DNA from: Streptomyces sp. ISL-96
Lineage (GTDB): Bacteria; Actinomycetota; Actinomycetes; Streptomycetales; Streptomycetaceae
DNA length: 40,528 bases
Direction of reading: 5' to 3'
Assembly (NCBI RefSeq): GCF_018614035.1
Contig: NZ_JAGGPA010000066.1
Span: forward strand, 1 to 40,528
This document shows positions 22,661-31,187 of the stretch, in pieces. Within the stretch, counting starts at the first letter, position 1. The number at the start of each line of letters is the position of its first letter. The position numbers and the translations under genes were made by a program. The notes beneath the pieces are model-generated. The model made no database searches and was not told the origin of the DNA. It was given only the letters and a program-made list of their open reading frames with translations.

Positions 22661-24067
22661 GTGCACTCTTACGACGAGGACCTCACCCAACAGGTCATGG
22701 ACCACCTCCTGCACCGGCTCCGCCTGGACCCGCCGCCGCTCGGTCGCCTGGGCGACCACCAGGAGCTGACGCTGGCCCTGAAGGATGCGATCGGCCCGGC
22801 CCCGCAGCCCCCCGCCGACGTACTCCGGACGTACACCGGCGCACTCGAACCCACCGTCGTCTCCTGCGACCACCCGGCGTTCCTGGCCTTCATTCCCGGC
22901 GCCCCGACCAAGGCGGCGGCCCTGTTCGACATGGTGCTGTCCGCGTCCTCCCTGCATGGCGTCTCCTGGCTGGAGGCCTCGGGCGCGGTCGCCGCCGAGA
23001 ACCAGGTGCTGGCTCTGTTCGCGGACCTGGCGGGCATGCCGCCCTCCGCCGGCGGCTGCTTCGTCAGCGGCGGCTCGGCCGGCAACCTGTCGGCCCTCGT
23101 CGTCGCGCGCGACACCGGGCGCCGCCGGCTGGGCCTGGACGAGCGCGCGCCGGTACGGATCGCGGTCAGCGACCAGGTCCATTCCTCGGTCGGCAATACG
23201 CTGCACATCCTCGGCGTAGAGGCGCTGGTGGTCCCGACCACGGACCACCGCCTGACCGGCGAGGCCCTCCGCAAAGCCCTGGACGGCGCGGAGCAGGACG
23301 GCGGCGCCCCGGTAGTGGCCGCTGTCGCTACAGCGGGCACCACGAACGCCGGCATCATCGACGACCTGGCGGGCGTGGCCGAGCAAACCCGCGCCCGAGG
23401 TCTGTGGCTGCACATCGACGCGGCGTACGGCGGCGGAGCGCTCTTCGTCCCCGAGCTGCGGGGGCGTCTGCACGGCATCGAGCACGCGGACTCGCTGGTG
23501 GTCGACCCGCACAAGTGGATGTTCGCGCCCTTCGACTGCGGCGCCCTGCTCTACCGCGACCCGAAGCAGGCCCGCGCCGTGCACACGCAGGACGCCTCGT
23601 ACCTGGACGCCATCCACGGAGCCGACGATCCCGACGACGCCACCGAGCCGTGGAACCCGAGCGACTACGCCTACCACCTCACGCGCCGCCCGCGCGGCCT
23701 GCCCCTGTGGTTCTCCCTCGCGGTACACGGCACAGACGCGTACCGCGACGCGGTGGCCAGGGGCGCGGCGATGGCCCACCGCACGGCCCGCCTGGTGGAC
23801 GAGACGGAAGGCCTGGAACTACTCCGCGAGCCCGAACTGACGGTGGTCCTGATCCGCCGCCCAGGCTGGCAGCCCGCGGACTACTACACCTGGTCGAAGA
23901 AACTCCTGAAAGCGGGAACGGCGTTCATCACCCCGACCGTCTGGGAGGGCGAAACGGTGGCCCGCCTGGCCTTCCTCCACCCGGACATCACCGAGGAAAC
24001 AGTCCGCGAAATCCTCGCCTCACTGCTCGACGAGAACCACTCACTCACGGACTACTCCCCTGCATAG
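22661..24067 (+). CDS. Group II PLP-dependent amino-acid decarboxylase
   Basis: A 468-residue pyridoxal-phosphate enzyme of the aromatic amino acid/glutamate/2,4-diaminobutyrate decarboxylase group. The catalytic lysine is Lys285 in VVDPHKWMFAPFDCG. The cofactor-binding FVSGGSAGNLSALV and the carboxylate-side TAGTTNAGIIDDL and LWLHIDAAYGG motifs are intact. The substrate cannot be fixed from these motifs. The start is GTG 22661 with GGAGAG eight bases upstream. It is preceded by a consensus promoter with candidate GntR sites, so expression is probably induced by the GntR ligand, plausibly its amino-acid substrate. The 3' end overlaps the convergent VOC gene by 16 bases. Confidence 0.93.
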   Translation: MHSYDEDLTQQVMDHLLHRLRLDPPPLGRLGDHQELTLALKDAIGPAPQPPADVLRTYTGALEPTVVSCDHPAFLAFIPGAPTKAAALFDMVLSASSLHGVSWLEASGAVAAENQVLALFADLAGMPPSAGGCFVSGGSAGNLSALVVARDTGRRRLGLDERAPVRIAVSDQVHSSVGNTLHILGVEALVVPTTDHRLTGEALRKALDGAEQDGGAPVVAAVATAGTTNAGIIDDLAGVAEQTRARGLWLHIDAAYGGGALFVPELRGRLHGIEHADSLVVDPHKWMFAPFDCGALLYRDPKQARAVHTQDASYLDAIHGADDPDDATEPWNPSDYAYHLTRRPRGLPLWFSLAVHGTDAYRDAVARGAAMAHRTARLVDETEGLELLREPELTVVLIRRPGWQPADYYTWSKKLLKAGTAFITPTVWEGETVARLAFLHPDITEETVREILASLLDENHSLTDYSPA

Positions 24068-24531
24068 GCCCTCTGAAGTGCGGCGATGTCGAACTTGACC
24101 ATCGAGCGCATCGCCTCGGTGGTCCGCTTCGCCTTCTCCGGATCCGGGTCACTGATCATCTCAATGAGCCCGTCAGGAACAACCTGCCAGGACACCCCGT
24201 ACTTGTCCTTCAGCCACCCGCAGGCGACCTCCGAGCCGCCCTCGGAGAGGCTGCTCCAGTAGTAATCCAGCTCGTCCTGGTCGCTGCAGAAGATCTGGAA
24301 CGAGATGGACTCGTTGAAGGTGAACTCCGGCCCGCCGTTGAGCGCCATGAACCTCTGCCCGTTGGCCTCGAACTGGACGAACAGCACTTCGCCGACAGGC
24401 CCGGGCCCGGCATCGGAATAGCGCCCGACCCGTCCGAGCTTGGAGTCCTTGAAGATCGAGACGTAGTGGTTCGCAGCCTCCTCGGCCTGCCCGTCGAACC
24501 ACAGACAAGTGGCGAATCCCTTGCTGACCAT
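24052..24531 (-). CDS. VOC/PhnB-like protein (glyoxalase fold)
   Basis: A 159-residue protein of the PhnB/3-demethylubiquinone-methyltransferase-like branch of the vicinal oxygen chelate superfamily. Typical segments are ATCLWFDGQAEEAANHYVSI, FVQFEANGQRFMALNGGPEF, ESISFQIFCSDQDELDYYW and GWLKDKYGVSWQVVP. Function is generally unknown; such proteins are often cytoplasmic resistance or small-molecule binding proteins. The ATG at 24531 follows GGAGGAACCG, and upstream in-frame codons are rejected. It overlaps the end of the decarboxylase gene (antisense, 16 bases) and diverges from the sigma factor gene with a 164-base gap. Confidence 0.9.
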   Translation of the reverse strand: MVSKGFATCLWFDGQAEEAANHYVSIFKDSKLGRVGRYSDAGPGPVGEVLFVQFEANGQRFMALNGGPEFTFNESISFQIFCSDQDELDYYWSSLSEGGSEVACGWLKDKYGVSWQVVPDGLIEMISDPDPEKAKRTTEAMRSMVKFDIAALQRAYAGE

Positions 24532-24695
24532 CGGTTCCTCCAGCGCATGAACGGTGTGTACCCATAGAGACCGGTTGCGCGCCACAAACTCATCGGCCCC
24601 CGCCCACCCCATGGAACCTCATCGCACCCCCAGCGCCTCTGATGAGTGAGGGTGACCCGTGTTGGTGTCGGTGTCGGCGAGTGAGGGGCGTAGGG

Positions 24696-25226
24696 ATGCG
24701 GAACGGCAGGGATGAGGCGTTCTCGGCCTTCATGGCCGCGCGCTACGGCTCCCTTGTGCGTACGGCCACGTTGCTGACCGGCGGTGGCCGGACGCGGGCC
24801 GAGGACCTGGCCCAGGAGGCATTGCTGCGCACGTACCGCGCCTGGAACCGGATCGGGCGGCTGGAGGCGGCCGAGGCGTACACGCGCACCACGATGGTCC
24901 GGCTGCTCGTCAAGGACCGCCGCAGGCAGTGGAGTGCGGAGATACCGGCCGAGCATGTGCCGGAGACGCTCCGTCCGGGCCACGAGGACCAGGTGACGAC
25001 CGCCGTCGCGGTGCGTGAGCTGTTACGGACGGTCCCTCCGGCGCAGCGGGCGGTCCTCGTACTGCGCTTCTACCACCAGCTCACCGAGCGGGAGATCGCC
25101 GACGTGCTGGGCTGCTCGCCCGGCACGGTCAAGAGCCGTGCCGCCCGCGCCCTGTCCACCCTGCGCGACCAGGGGTTCCTCAGCGCATCCGTACTTGACC
25201 GGGAGAGGGGTTCCGCCGATGACTGA
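24696..25226 (+). CDS. SigE-family (SigE70) RNA polymerase sigma factor
   Basis: A 176-residue ECF-type sigma factor of the actinobacterial SigE70 group. Region 2 is FSAFMAARYGSLVRTATLLT through AEDLAQEALLRTYRAW. Region 4 is VPPAQRAVLVLRFYHQLTER, EIADVLGCSPGTVKSRAARA and LSTLRDQG. The ATG at 24696 is chosen, with AGGGG seven bases upstream; earlier starts give a Cys-rich non-homologous extension. Codon 110 is TTA (25023-25025), so its translation may need the bldA tRNA. The stop overlaps the next start (GATGACTGA), coupling it to a putative anti-sigma gene. Confidence 0.94.
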   Translation: MRNGRDEAFSAFMAARYGSLVRTATLLTGGGRTRAEDLAQEALLRTYRAWNRIGRLEAAEAYTRTTMVRLLVKDRRRQWSAEIPAEHVPETLRPGHEDQVTTAVAVRELLRTVPPAQRAVLVLRFYHQLTEREIADVLGCSPGTVKSRAARALSTLRDQGFLSASVLDRERGSADD

Positions 25227-25890
25227 CCAGCAGCTTCCGAGCGAGGAGGAGCAGCAGGTGCGGCGGCTGCTGACGGCCGCCGCGGAGCCGTCGCCGGGTC
25301 AAGTCACCACACCGGGCGCGGCGTTCACCGCCCGCGCCCGGCGCGGGCTGCTGCACCGCCGCCTCGCCGTCGCGACAGCCGCGGCCGCCGTCGTCGCTGC
25401 CGCGGTGGCCGTACCCTCGCTGGCCGGGGGCCTCTTCGGGGACGACGAGCCCGTCCCGGCCGCCTCCGCCGACTGCCTGCGGACCGCCGCGCAGAAGATC
25501 AGGGACCGTCAGGAGCAGGGCTACCAGCCGGTGTACGGCACGCTGCGCGCTGGTCGTATCGACGTGGACGACGGCGTCACCAGAAGCTCCGCCTTCCGCT
25601 TCGACGTCGAGGGCGCGCTGGCGGGCGGCGGCACCGGCGTGCCGTCCTCCGGGCCGGTCACCGTCTGGTACCCGGTGGCAGAGGTCCAACTCCCGCCGCC
25701 CGGCCGCTACGTACTGCTCCTCGACCCGGCGGAACGCCCCGACAGGAAGAAGGGAAACGACCTCTTCCACTTCGCCCCGGAGCAGGCTCTGCCGCTCGAC
25801 GACGATGGCCGCGTGGTGCTGAACTGCGCCGGCGGCGCGAAGGGCGCCGTGGAGCGGGAGCGGCTGCGCGCCGCGGTGACCGAGCCGTAG
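25219..25890 (+). CDS. Putative membrane anti-sigma/regulatory protein
   Basis: A 223-residue single-pass membrane protein. A cytoplasmic N-terminus of about 48 residues (MTDQQLPSEEEQQVRRLLTA...) with helical heptad character is followed by a membrane helix at about 49-68 (LAVATAAAAVVAAAVAVPSL). An extracellular domain of about 150 residues ends ...ERERLRAAVTEP. The architecture, and translational coupling to the sigma gene by an eight-base overlap, match membrane anti-sigma factors, but no zinc-binding HxxxCxxC motif is seen. The role is therefore an inference from context. Its 3' end is duplicated in decayed form at 31597-31785. Confidence 0.8.
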   Translation: MTDQQLPSEEEQQVRRLLTAAAEPSPGQVTTPGAAFTARARRGLLHRRLAVATAAAAVVAAAVAVPSLAGGLFGDDEPVPAASADCLRTAAQKIRDRQEQGYQPVYGTLRAGRIDVDDGVTRSSAFRFDVEGALAGGGTGVPSSGPVTVWYPVAEVQLPPPGRYVLLLDPAERPDRKKGNDLFHFAPEQALPLDDDGRVVLNCAGGAKGAVERERLRAAVTEP

Positions 25891-25920
25891 CCCTGGCCAC
25901 CGCTGCGCGCCGTACCGTGC

Positions 25921-27096
25921 TCAGGTGCGGAAGTACCAGAACTTCTCACCGGTGCTGTGCTCCGCGATGATCTCGCTGAGCGGCCTGTTGAGCGTGTCCG
26001 TGGAGTGGTAACTCATCTTCGGCATCCAGTCGGACGTGAAGTCCGTGACCATCATGGTGTGACCCGGCTGCCCCGGAGGGCTGTAGCCGAAGATCTCGAA
26101 CTGCACCACGTCGGCGATGGCGAGGCTGGAGGGCCCGGACAGCTCGTACACCCGCTTCGATTCGTCGCGCGCGAAGCGCTGCCAGTTGGGCGCGCCGCCC
26201 CAGGTCCAGCTGTGCTTCGGCAGCGGCCACGGGTTGCCCCTGTACCACCAGGCCGAGTCGCTCCGGTACCAGCCGAGGACCCGCTCCCAGCCGCCGGCCT
26301 TCAGCGCGTGCGAGATGAAGTTTGTGCAGTCGTTCGTGTCCCGCTCGTAGGGGACGTTGTCCTCCGGCACCGGCTTGGCGTACTTCGTGGCGAAGTCCAC
26401 CATCGCGCTGTAGTCGTACGCCGCGGCCACCCGGACGCCCGTCCCCGAGGACGCCTTCTTCGCCGGGTCGGTGATCTTCTCCCCCTTGGCAGCCCCGGTG
26501 CGAAGCTCCTTGGCCGCCTTCCGGGCCGCGCTCAGCTCCGCCGGGTCGAGCTTCTCCGGCGTGGAGAGATTCGCCGGCCCGTCCAGCGTCGCGATCTTCG
26601 AAAGGACCCAGCCGCCACCGTCCGCCCGGGCGAACGACAGGTTGTGCCGCACCGTGTAGCTGTACGGCTCGTCCTTGCTGCCCGCGAAGGTGTACTGCGT
26701 GTGCTCGCGCACGCTGAGGCGCGCGGTGTCCCCCTGTGTACGGGCCCGGCCGACCGGAGTGAGCTCCGTGTCGACGGCCGAATAGCGCACGCCGGCCAGT
26801 TCGTTGATGCCGTGCAGCTGCTCGCGGGCCTCCATGCGGTCGTCCCGTACGGCGCGGAAGGTGGCGGCCACATCGAGGTCCTGGGCCTTGCGGGTCGCGT
26901 TCGCGGCCGTAGCGCCGCCCTCCACCGTGATCGCGTTCTCCCCGGCGAAGTACGTCCTGGCGGCTTCGATCAGTGCCTTGTCGTCTGCGGACTCGGGCTG
27001 CGCGGCCTGCGCGGGGCTGCTCGCGAGAACGGAGGCTGCCAACCCCGTGACGGCAGCGGCAATGGCCGCCCGCCGCATCGCTGTGCGGTTGATCAC
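25921..27096 (-). CDS. Secreted amidase-domain protein (Amidase_6)
   Basis: A 391-residue exported protein. The signal peptide is MINRTAMRRAAIAAAVTGLA followed by SVLASSPAQAA (residues 1-32). An N-terminal helical/beta region of about 190 residues is followed by a C-terminal putative amidase domain of NlpC/P60-like papain fold. The catalytic Cys is near residue 256 in DTNDCTNFISHALKAGGW, and the catalytic His in GHTMMVTDF. Proteins of this type are thought to act on cell-wall peptides or other amides; the substrate is unknown. The start is GTG 27096 preceded by GGGGAG. It is convergent with the putative anti-sigma gene, only 30 bases separating their stops. Confidence 0.9.
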   Translation of the reverse strand: MINRTAMRRAAIAAAVTGLAASVLASSPAQAAQPESADDKALIEAARTYFAGENAITVEGGATAANATRKAQDLDVAATFRAVRDDRMEAREQLHGINELAGVRYSAVDTELTPVGRARTQGDTARLSVREHTQYTFAGSKDEPYSYTVRHNLSFARADGGGWVLSKIATLDGPANLSTPEKLDPAELSAARKAAKELRTGAAKGEKITDPAKKASSGTGVRVAAAYDYSAMVDFATKYAKPVPEDNVPYERDTNDCTNFISHALKAGGWERVLGWYRSDSAWWYRGNPWPLPKHSWTWGGAPNWQRFARDESKRVYELSGPSSLAIADVVQFEIFGYSPPGQPGHTMMVTDFTSDWMPKMSYHSTDTLNRPLSEIIAEHSTGEKFWYFRT

Positions 27097-27445
27097 TGGT
27101 ACTCCCCTGTGTCGACTGCCTCCCGCAACGCGGCGCCTGCGCCACGGGAGTTGACGGCGTACGCCAAGTGGTCGGACACGACGCTAGCGACACCGGAGCC
27201 GTCTTGAGGTGCACTCGTCACACGGGGCCGAAAATATACGGTTCAGCTCACGGAGGTCGACGTTGGGACTACCAGCCCCGGAGCCTGCGCCCGTAAGGGA
27301 ACGGGGTCTTCAGGCCCGGTCGAGGCTCTGGCGACGGCAGAGCGGGCCGGGGGCTCTCAGCCCCTACGGCCGGCCGCCGCGGAGGTGGGTTCGGCCAGCC
27401 TGCCCACCGCTCCCGAGCGCTGTCACGGAAGGGCCGAGCGGCGCG
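27097..27445. other. Intergenic region, upstream of the amidase gene
   Basis: No convincing gene is present in these 349 bases. The part next to the amidase start is relatively AT-rich around 27228-27242 (AAAATATACGG) and probably holds the amidase promoter on the minus strand, though no clean -35/-10 pair could be fixed. The part near 27350 contains a hairpin likely to end the next gene. Confidence 0.5.
27350..27364 (-). terminator. Possible terminator of the small membrane protein gene
   Basis: GGGGCT (27350-27355) pairs with AGCCCC (27359-27364) over a CTC loop. It lies about 80 bases beyond the stop codon of the minus-strand gene ending at 27446. Confidence 0.35.
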
Positions 27446-27835
27446 TCAACTGACCTTCCTCCACTCCTGACAGCGCTGGGTCTGGAAGTACTCCCCCTTG
27501 TTGAGCGTCACGCGGCCGGGACCTTCCAGGTTGTTGTTTGCGATGATCGCGTCGAACTCGCCGCTGGCATCCTTCAGCCGGGCCCAGTAGCAGCCGAAGT
27601 CGCTGTCCGGGCCACTGGTCTTCGTCTTCTTCGGCTTTGCGGTCACCGTCTCGGTCTCGGCCTGGCCGCTCGACCCGATGCCCGTACCCACGATCAGCGC
27701 GGCGACAGCGACGCCTCCATGCGTCAGCCACGCCTTGCGACGCGAGGGCTTGTACGGCGGGTGAGCAGGCGGGGCCGGGTAGCCGCCGTGGGGCGTGTCG
27801 GACGGGCCGAATCCCGGGTGCTGCGGAGTGTTCAT
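27446..27835 (-). CDS. Small single-pass membrane protein, unknown function
   Basis: A 129-residue protein not recognised as a named family. A Pro/Gly/His-rich cytoplasmic N-terminus (about 35 residues) leads to a membrane helix at about 38-56 (THGGVAVAALIVGTGIGSS). A Lys/Thr-rich stalk (TVTAKPKKTKTSG) and a small extracellular domain follow, with two cysteines (FGCYWARL and QRCQEW) that could form a disulfide. The ATG at 27835 is the first sensible start; the ribosome site is weak. It follows frdD on the same strand with a 33-base gap and could be the distal gene of that transcript, although nothing suggests a role in fumarate reduction. Confidence 0.72.
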   Translation of the reverse strand: MNTPQHPGFGPSDTPHGGYPAPPAHPPYKPSRRKAWLTHGGVAVAALIVGTGIGSSGQAETETVTAKPKKTKTSGPDSDFGCYWARLKDASGEFDAIIANNNLEGPGRVTLNKGEYFQTQRCQEWRKVS

Positions 27836-27868
27836 CCAGCGGTTAAGTGACCGGAGGTGCAACGGCAG

Positions 27869-28231
27869 TCAGACCCGGAACAGGACGCATCCGGCCGCGA
27901 CCGATCCCAGTACCGCACCCCCGTAGCAGAGCACATTGATCAACTTGCTCAACCGCTTGAGCTGCAGCCCGTCGTACAGGGTGTAGCGGAACCTGTGTGC
28001 CCAGTGGAACAGGCACAGCACGCACAGTGCGAGAAGGATCGCTTTGGTGACGGGGTGCCGCAGCACCGAGAGCAGGTGCGGGTGGTCGGGGGCCGGGAGC
28101 CAGCCCAGGGGGAAGGCGATGCCGAACAGGAACAGCAGGACGGGGACCAGCAGGGCGGCGGCCATTCCGCCCGCGCTGAACAGCAGCCACAGCAGCGGCT
28201 CCGGCGATCTCTTGGTCATGGCGCTACCCAC
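27869..28231 (-). CDS. frdD: Fumarate reductase membrane subunit D
   Basis: A 120-residue membrane subunit closely resembling FrdD (about 119 residues in E. coli). It has KRSPEPLLWLLFSAGGMAAA, then a Pro/Gly-containing helix (VPVLLFLFGIAFPLGWLP), and two further helices around HPVTKAILLALCVLCLFHWA and LINVLCYGGAVLGSVAAGC. With FrdC it anchors the catalytic subunits and binds menaquinol. The GTG at 28231 directly follows the frdC stop (TGAGTG); ATG 28219 is an alternative. The genes are contiguous and surely co-transcribed. Confidence 0.92.
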   Translation of the reverse strand: MGSAMTKRSPEPLLWLLFSAGGMAAALLVPVLLFLFGIAFPLGWLPAPDHPHLLSVLRHPVTKAILLALCVLCLFHWAHRFRYTLYDGLQLKRLSKLINVLCYGGAVLGSVAAGCVLFRV

Positions 28232-28639
28232 TCAACTCAGGATCAGCCATGCTGTGGCCGCCGACAGCAGCGCCCACAGCACGTAGTGCAGTGCCAGGAT
28301 CGAGCCCGGCCGGACACGTCGGCCGCGCAGCCGTACCACCATGGCCCGCGGCGCGAGGTTGAACCACGTGAGGGTGTGCAGCAGGACGAAGAGCAGGGCG
28401 ATCGCGTTCAGTACGATCATCCACCAGCTGTCGCTCCAGTCCTGGAACCGCTCGTACTCGCCGCTGCCGTCGGCGATCGCACCCACCATGAGCAGTAGGA
28501 ACACGACGAACCAGGCCACGAAGACGCTGCTGAGCTCCCGCAGTACGAAAACGAAGTAGGCGCGGCGCTTCAGCCACCAGAGGGTGGGGACGGGCTTGCG
28601 GTACAGCGCCGGGCGGGGGGTCTGCGGCGTTTGGCTCAT
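28232..28639 (-). CDS. frdC: Fumarate reductase membrane subunit C
   Basis: A 135-residue membrane anchor of the FrdC type. The order YRKPVPTLWWLKRRAYFVF, first helix (SSVFVAWFVVFLLLMVGAI), then NAIALLFVLLHTLTWFNLAP with the conserved histidine near the quinol site, and a final helix matches E. coli FrdC in order and length (about 131). The ATG at 28639 overlaps the frdB stop by four bases (ATGA); longer in-frame starts inside frdB are rejected. It is part of the frdABCD operon. Confidence 0.93.
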   Translation of the reverse strand: MSQTPQTPRPALYRKPVPTLWWLKRRAYFVFVLRELSSVFVAWFVVFLLLMVGAIADGSGEYERFQDWSDSWWMIVLNAIALLFVLLHTLTWFNLAPRAMVVRLRGRRVRPGSILALHYVLWALLSAATAWLILS

Positions 28640-29394
28640 CTCGCCCCCCGCGGCCACAGGAGGTCCTTCAGCGACCGCGTGGCTGCCGTGAGCTTGTAGC
28701 GCTGGATCGCGCCGGCCGGGTCGACCCCTTTGGGGCAGGCTGTGCTGCACTCGCCGACCAGGGTGCACGCCCAGACGCCCTCGGCGGAGTTCAGTACGTC
28801 CCTCCGGTCGGCGGCTCCCTCGTCACGCGAATCGAGGTTGTAGCGCTGCGCGAGAGCGATGGCCGCAGGCCCTACGAAGGCGGGATCGAGTGCGTACACC
28901 GGGCAGGCCGAGTAGCAGAGCATGCAGTTGATGCACATGCTGTACTTCTTGTACTCGTCCATCTCGTCCGGTGTCTGCAGGAACTCGCCCTCGCTGAGGG
29001 GCTTTTCCTCTTCGCGGATGATCCAGGGCCTGACCTCGGTCAGCTTGTTCATGAAGTCGCCGATCTCGACGACGAGATCGCGTATCACGGGGAAGTTGGC
29101 GAGGGGTTCGACTCGTACGGGCCCAGGGGCCGAGTCGGTCAGGAAGGCGGAACAGGTCAGCTGCGGCTCGCCGTTGACGGTCATTCCGCAGCTGCCGCAG
29201 ATGCCCATCCGGCAGGACCAGCGGTAGGAGAGCGTGCCGTCCAGGTGGTCCTTGATGTGGTTGAGCCCGTCGAGGACCGTCCACTCCTTGCGCAGCGGCA
29301 CCTCGTAGGACTGCCAGGTCGGTTCGGTCTCCTGTTCCGGCCGGTAGCGGGCGACCTGGAGCGTTATCCGGTCCGTCGTTGTCCGGTCCATCAT
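28636..29394 (-). CDS. frdB: Fumarate reductase/succinate dehydrogenase iron-sulfur subunit
   Basis: A 252-residue iron-sulfur subunit carrying electrons between quinol and the flavin. Cysteines for three clusters are visible: [2Fe-2S] at Cys61, Cys66, Cys69 and Cys81 (CRMGICGSCGM), then CINCMLCYSACP (Cys154, 157, 160, 164) and CTLVGECSTACP (Cys210, 216, 220) for the 4Fe-4S and 3Fe-4S clusters. Start and stop overlap frdA and frdC by four bases each, giving tight translational coupling and equal stoichiometry. Confidence 0.96.
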   Translation of the reverse strand: MMDRTTTDRITLQVARYRPEQETEPTWQSYEVPLRKEWTVLDGLNHIKDHLDGTLSYRWSCRMGICGSCGMTVNGEPQLTCSAFLTDSAPGPVRVEPLANFPVIRDLVVEIGDFMNKLTEVRPWIIREEEKPLSEGEFLQTPDEMDEYKKYSMCINCMLCYSACPVYALDPAFVGPAAIALAQRYNLDSRDEGAADRRDVLNSAEGVWACTLVGECSTACPKGVDPAGAIQRYKLTAATRSLKDLLWPRGAR

Positions 29395-31148
29395 GACTGC
29401 CTCCCGTACACGCGTTCGCCCGGGGACCAGCGGGTGACGGTCACCGGCAGGTAATCCACCCGCTCGGTGCCGTCGGGTTCACGATGGATGAGCGAATGGG
29501 CCAGGTACCGCTGGTTGTCCCGCGCGGGGAAGTCGGTGCGCTGGTGCGCGCCCCGCGACTCCTCGCGCAGCAGCGCGCTGTGGACGATGCTTCCGGACAC
29601 ATCCAGCATGAACGACAGCTCGAGCAGGGCGATCAGGTCCGTGTTGAACGTCCGGCTGTGATCGTCGACGGCCGCACCGCCGAACCGTTCTCGCAGCCCG
29701 CGCAGTTCCTCGGCCGCCGTGGCCAGGGAGTGCCTGTCCCGGTAGATCCCGGCGCCGCGCTCCATCGTGTCCTGCATCGCGGTACGGATGTCCGCGATGC
29801 GCTCCCGGCCTTCGGCGTGGTGCGCGACCAGGCGGTCCAGCCGGCGGTGCTCATCGCGTGCCTGCGCGAGGATCGCTGGGCTGGGGCCGGATCCCGCCGA
29901 GGCTCCGGCGGATTCCGCGGCGGCCCGGCCTGCGCGGGCGCCGAAGACCAACAGCTCCGGGAGGGAGTTGGAGCCCAGCCGGTTTGCGCCGTTGATACTG
30001 ACGCAGGCCACCTCACCGGCGGCGTACAGGCCGTCGAGGCCGGCCACGCCGTCGATGTCGGTGTGTATGCCACCCATCATGTAGTGGACGACGGGCCGCA
30101 CCGGGATCAGTTCCCGGATCGGGTCGATGTTCTGGTACTTCAGGCACAGTTCCCGTACGAAGGGCAGCTTGGCATCGATGAGTTCCGCGCCGAGATGGCG
30201 CAGATCCAGGTGGACGACCGGCCCGTGCGGCGTGGGGACGGTCCTGCCCTTGTCGAGCTCATGGACGAACGCCTGCGACAGCCGGTCGCGCGGACCCAGC
30301 TCCATGCTGCGCAGCACCGGCCCCGGGTCCGGTTTGCCGAGGTCGTAGTCCTGGAGATAGCGGTAGCCGTCCTTGTTGAGCAGCCGGCCCCCCTCGGCGC
30401 GGGCGGCCTCCGTGATGAGGATTCCGGTGAACGGCAGACCGGTGGGGTGGTACTGGACGAACTCCATGTCCTTCAGCGGTGCGCCCGCCCGGTAGGCCAG
30501 GGCCATGCCGTCGCCGGTCTTGATGTTGGCGTTCGTGGTGAAGGGGTACACACGACCGCACCCACCGGTGGACATGATCACGGCGTTGGCGGTGATGGTC
30601 TCGACCCGGCCGGTGGCCAGCTCGATCGCCACCACTCCGCGCACTTTCCCGTCGTCGGCCAGCAGGGTGCTGACGAACCACTCGTCGTACCGGACGATGT
30701 CCCGGTACGACAGCGCGGTCTGGAACAGGGTGTGCAGGAGATGGAAGCCGGTCTTGTCTGCCGCGAACCAGGTGCGCATCTTCTTCATGCCGCCGAAGGC
30801 CCGTACCGCGATGTGCCCGTCCGCCTGGCGGCTCCACGGACAGCCCCAGTGCTCCAGCCGGAGCAGCTCGCGGGGCGCCTCTTCGACGAATGCCTCGACG
30901 GCATCCTGGTCGCACAGCCAGTCCCCGCCGGACACGGTGTCGTACGCGTGCTCGTCGAGGCTGTCGTCGGCGCCGGCGCCGGCGACAGCGGCCGCCCCGC
31001 CCTCGGCCGAGACCGTGTGGCTGCGCATCGGGTAGACCTTGGAAAAGACCGCCACACTCAGCCGCGGATCGGTTTCCGCGACGGCGATGGCCGCACGCAG
31101 TCCCGCACCGCCGCCACCGATCACCAGGACGTCGTAGGAAGCGGTCAT
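29391..31148 (-). CDS. frdA: Fumarate reductase/succinate dehydrogenase flavoprotein subunit
   Basis: A 585-residue flavoprotein that interconverts fumarate and succinate. The Rossmann motif VLVIGGGGAGLRAAIA is at the N-terminus. His44 in MRSHTVSAEGG is the expected covalent FAD attachment site. The substrate region FVQYHPTGL and the HYMMGGIHTD and GANRLGSNSLPELLVFG segments are intact. Length and the four-gene FrdABCD context match the E. coli and M. tuberculosis quinol:fumarate reductases more than the SdhCDAB order, so a fumarate-reducing role under oxygen limitation is favoured, but direction cannot be settled from sequence. Confidence 0.95.
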   Translation of the reverse strand: MTASYDVLVIGGGGAGLRAAIAVAETDPRLSVAVFSKVYPMRSHTVSAEGGAAAVAGAGADDSLDEHAYDTVSGGDWLCDQDAVEAFVEEAPRELLRLEHWGCPWSRQADGHIAVRAFGGMKKMRTWFAADKTGFHLLHTLFQTALSYRDIVRYDEWFVSTLLADDGKVRGVVAIELATGRVETITANAVIMSTGGCGRVYPFTTNANIKTGDGMALAYRAGAPLKDMEFVQYHPTGLPFTGILITEAARAEGGRLLNKDGYRYLQDYDLGKPDPGPVLRSMELGPRDRLSQAFVHELDKGRTVPTPHGPVVHLDLRHLGAELIDAKLPFVRELCLKYQNIDPIRELIPVRPVVHYMMGGIHTDIDGVAGLDGLYAAGEVACVSINGANRLGSNSLPELLVFGARAGRAAAESAGASAGSGPSPAILAQARDEHRRLDRLVAHHAEGRERIADIRTAMQDTMERGAGIYRDRHSLATAAEELRGLRERFGGAAVDDHSRTFNTDLIALLELSFMLDVSGSIVHSALLREESRGAHQRTDFPARDNQRYLAHSLIHREPDGTERVDYLPVTVTRWSPGERVYGRQS

Positions 31149-31187
31149 GTCACCACCTTGATGTACGCACCCGACGCGCGCACTCCG

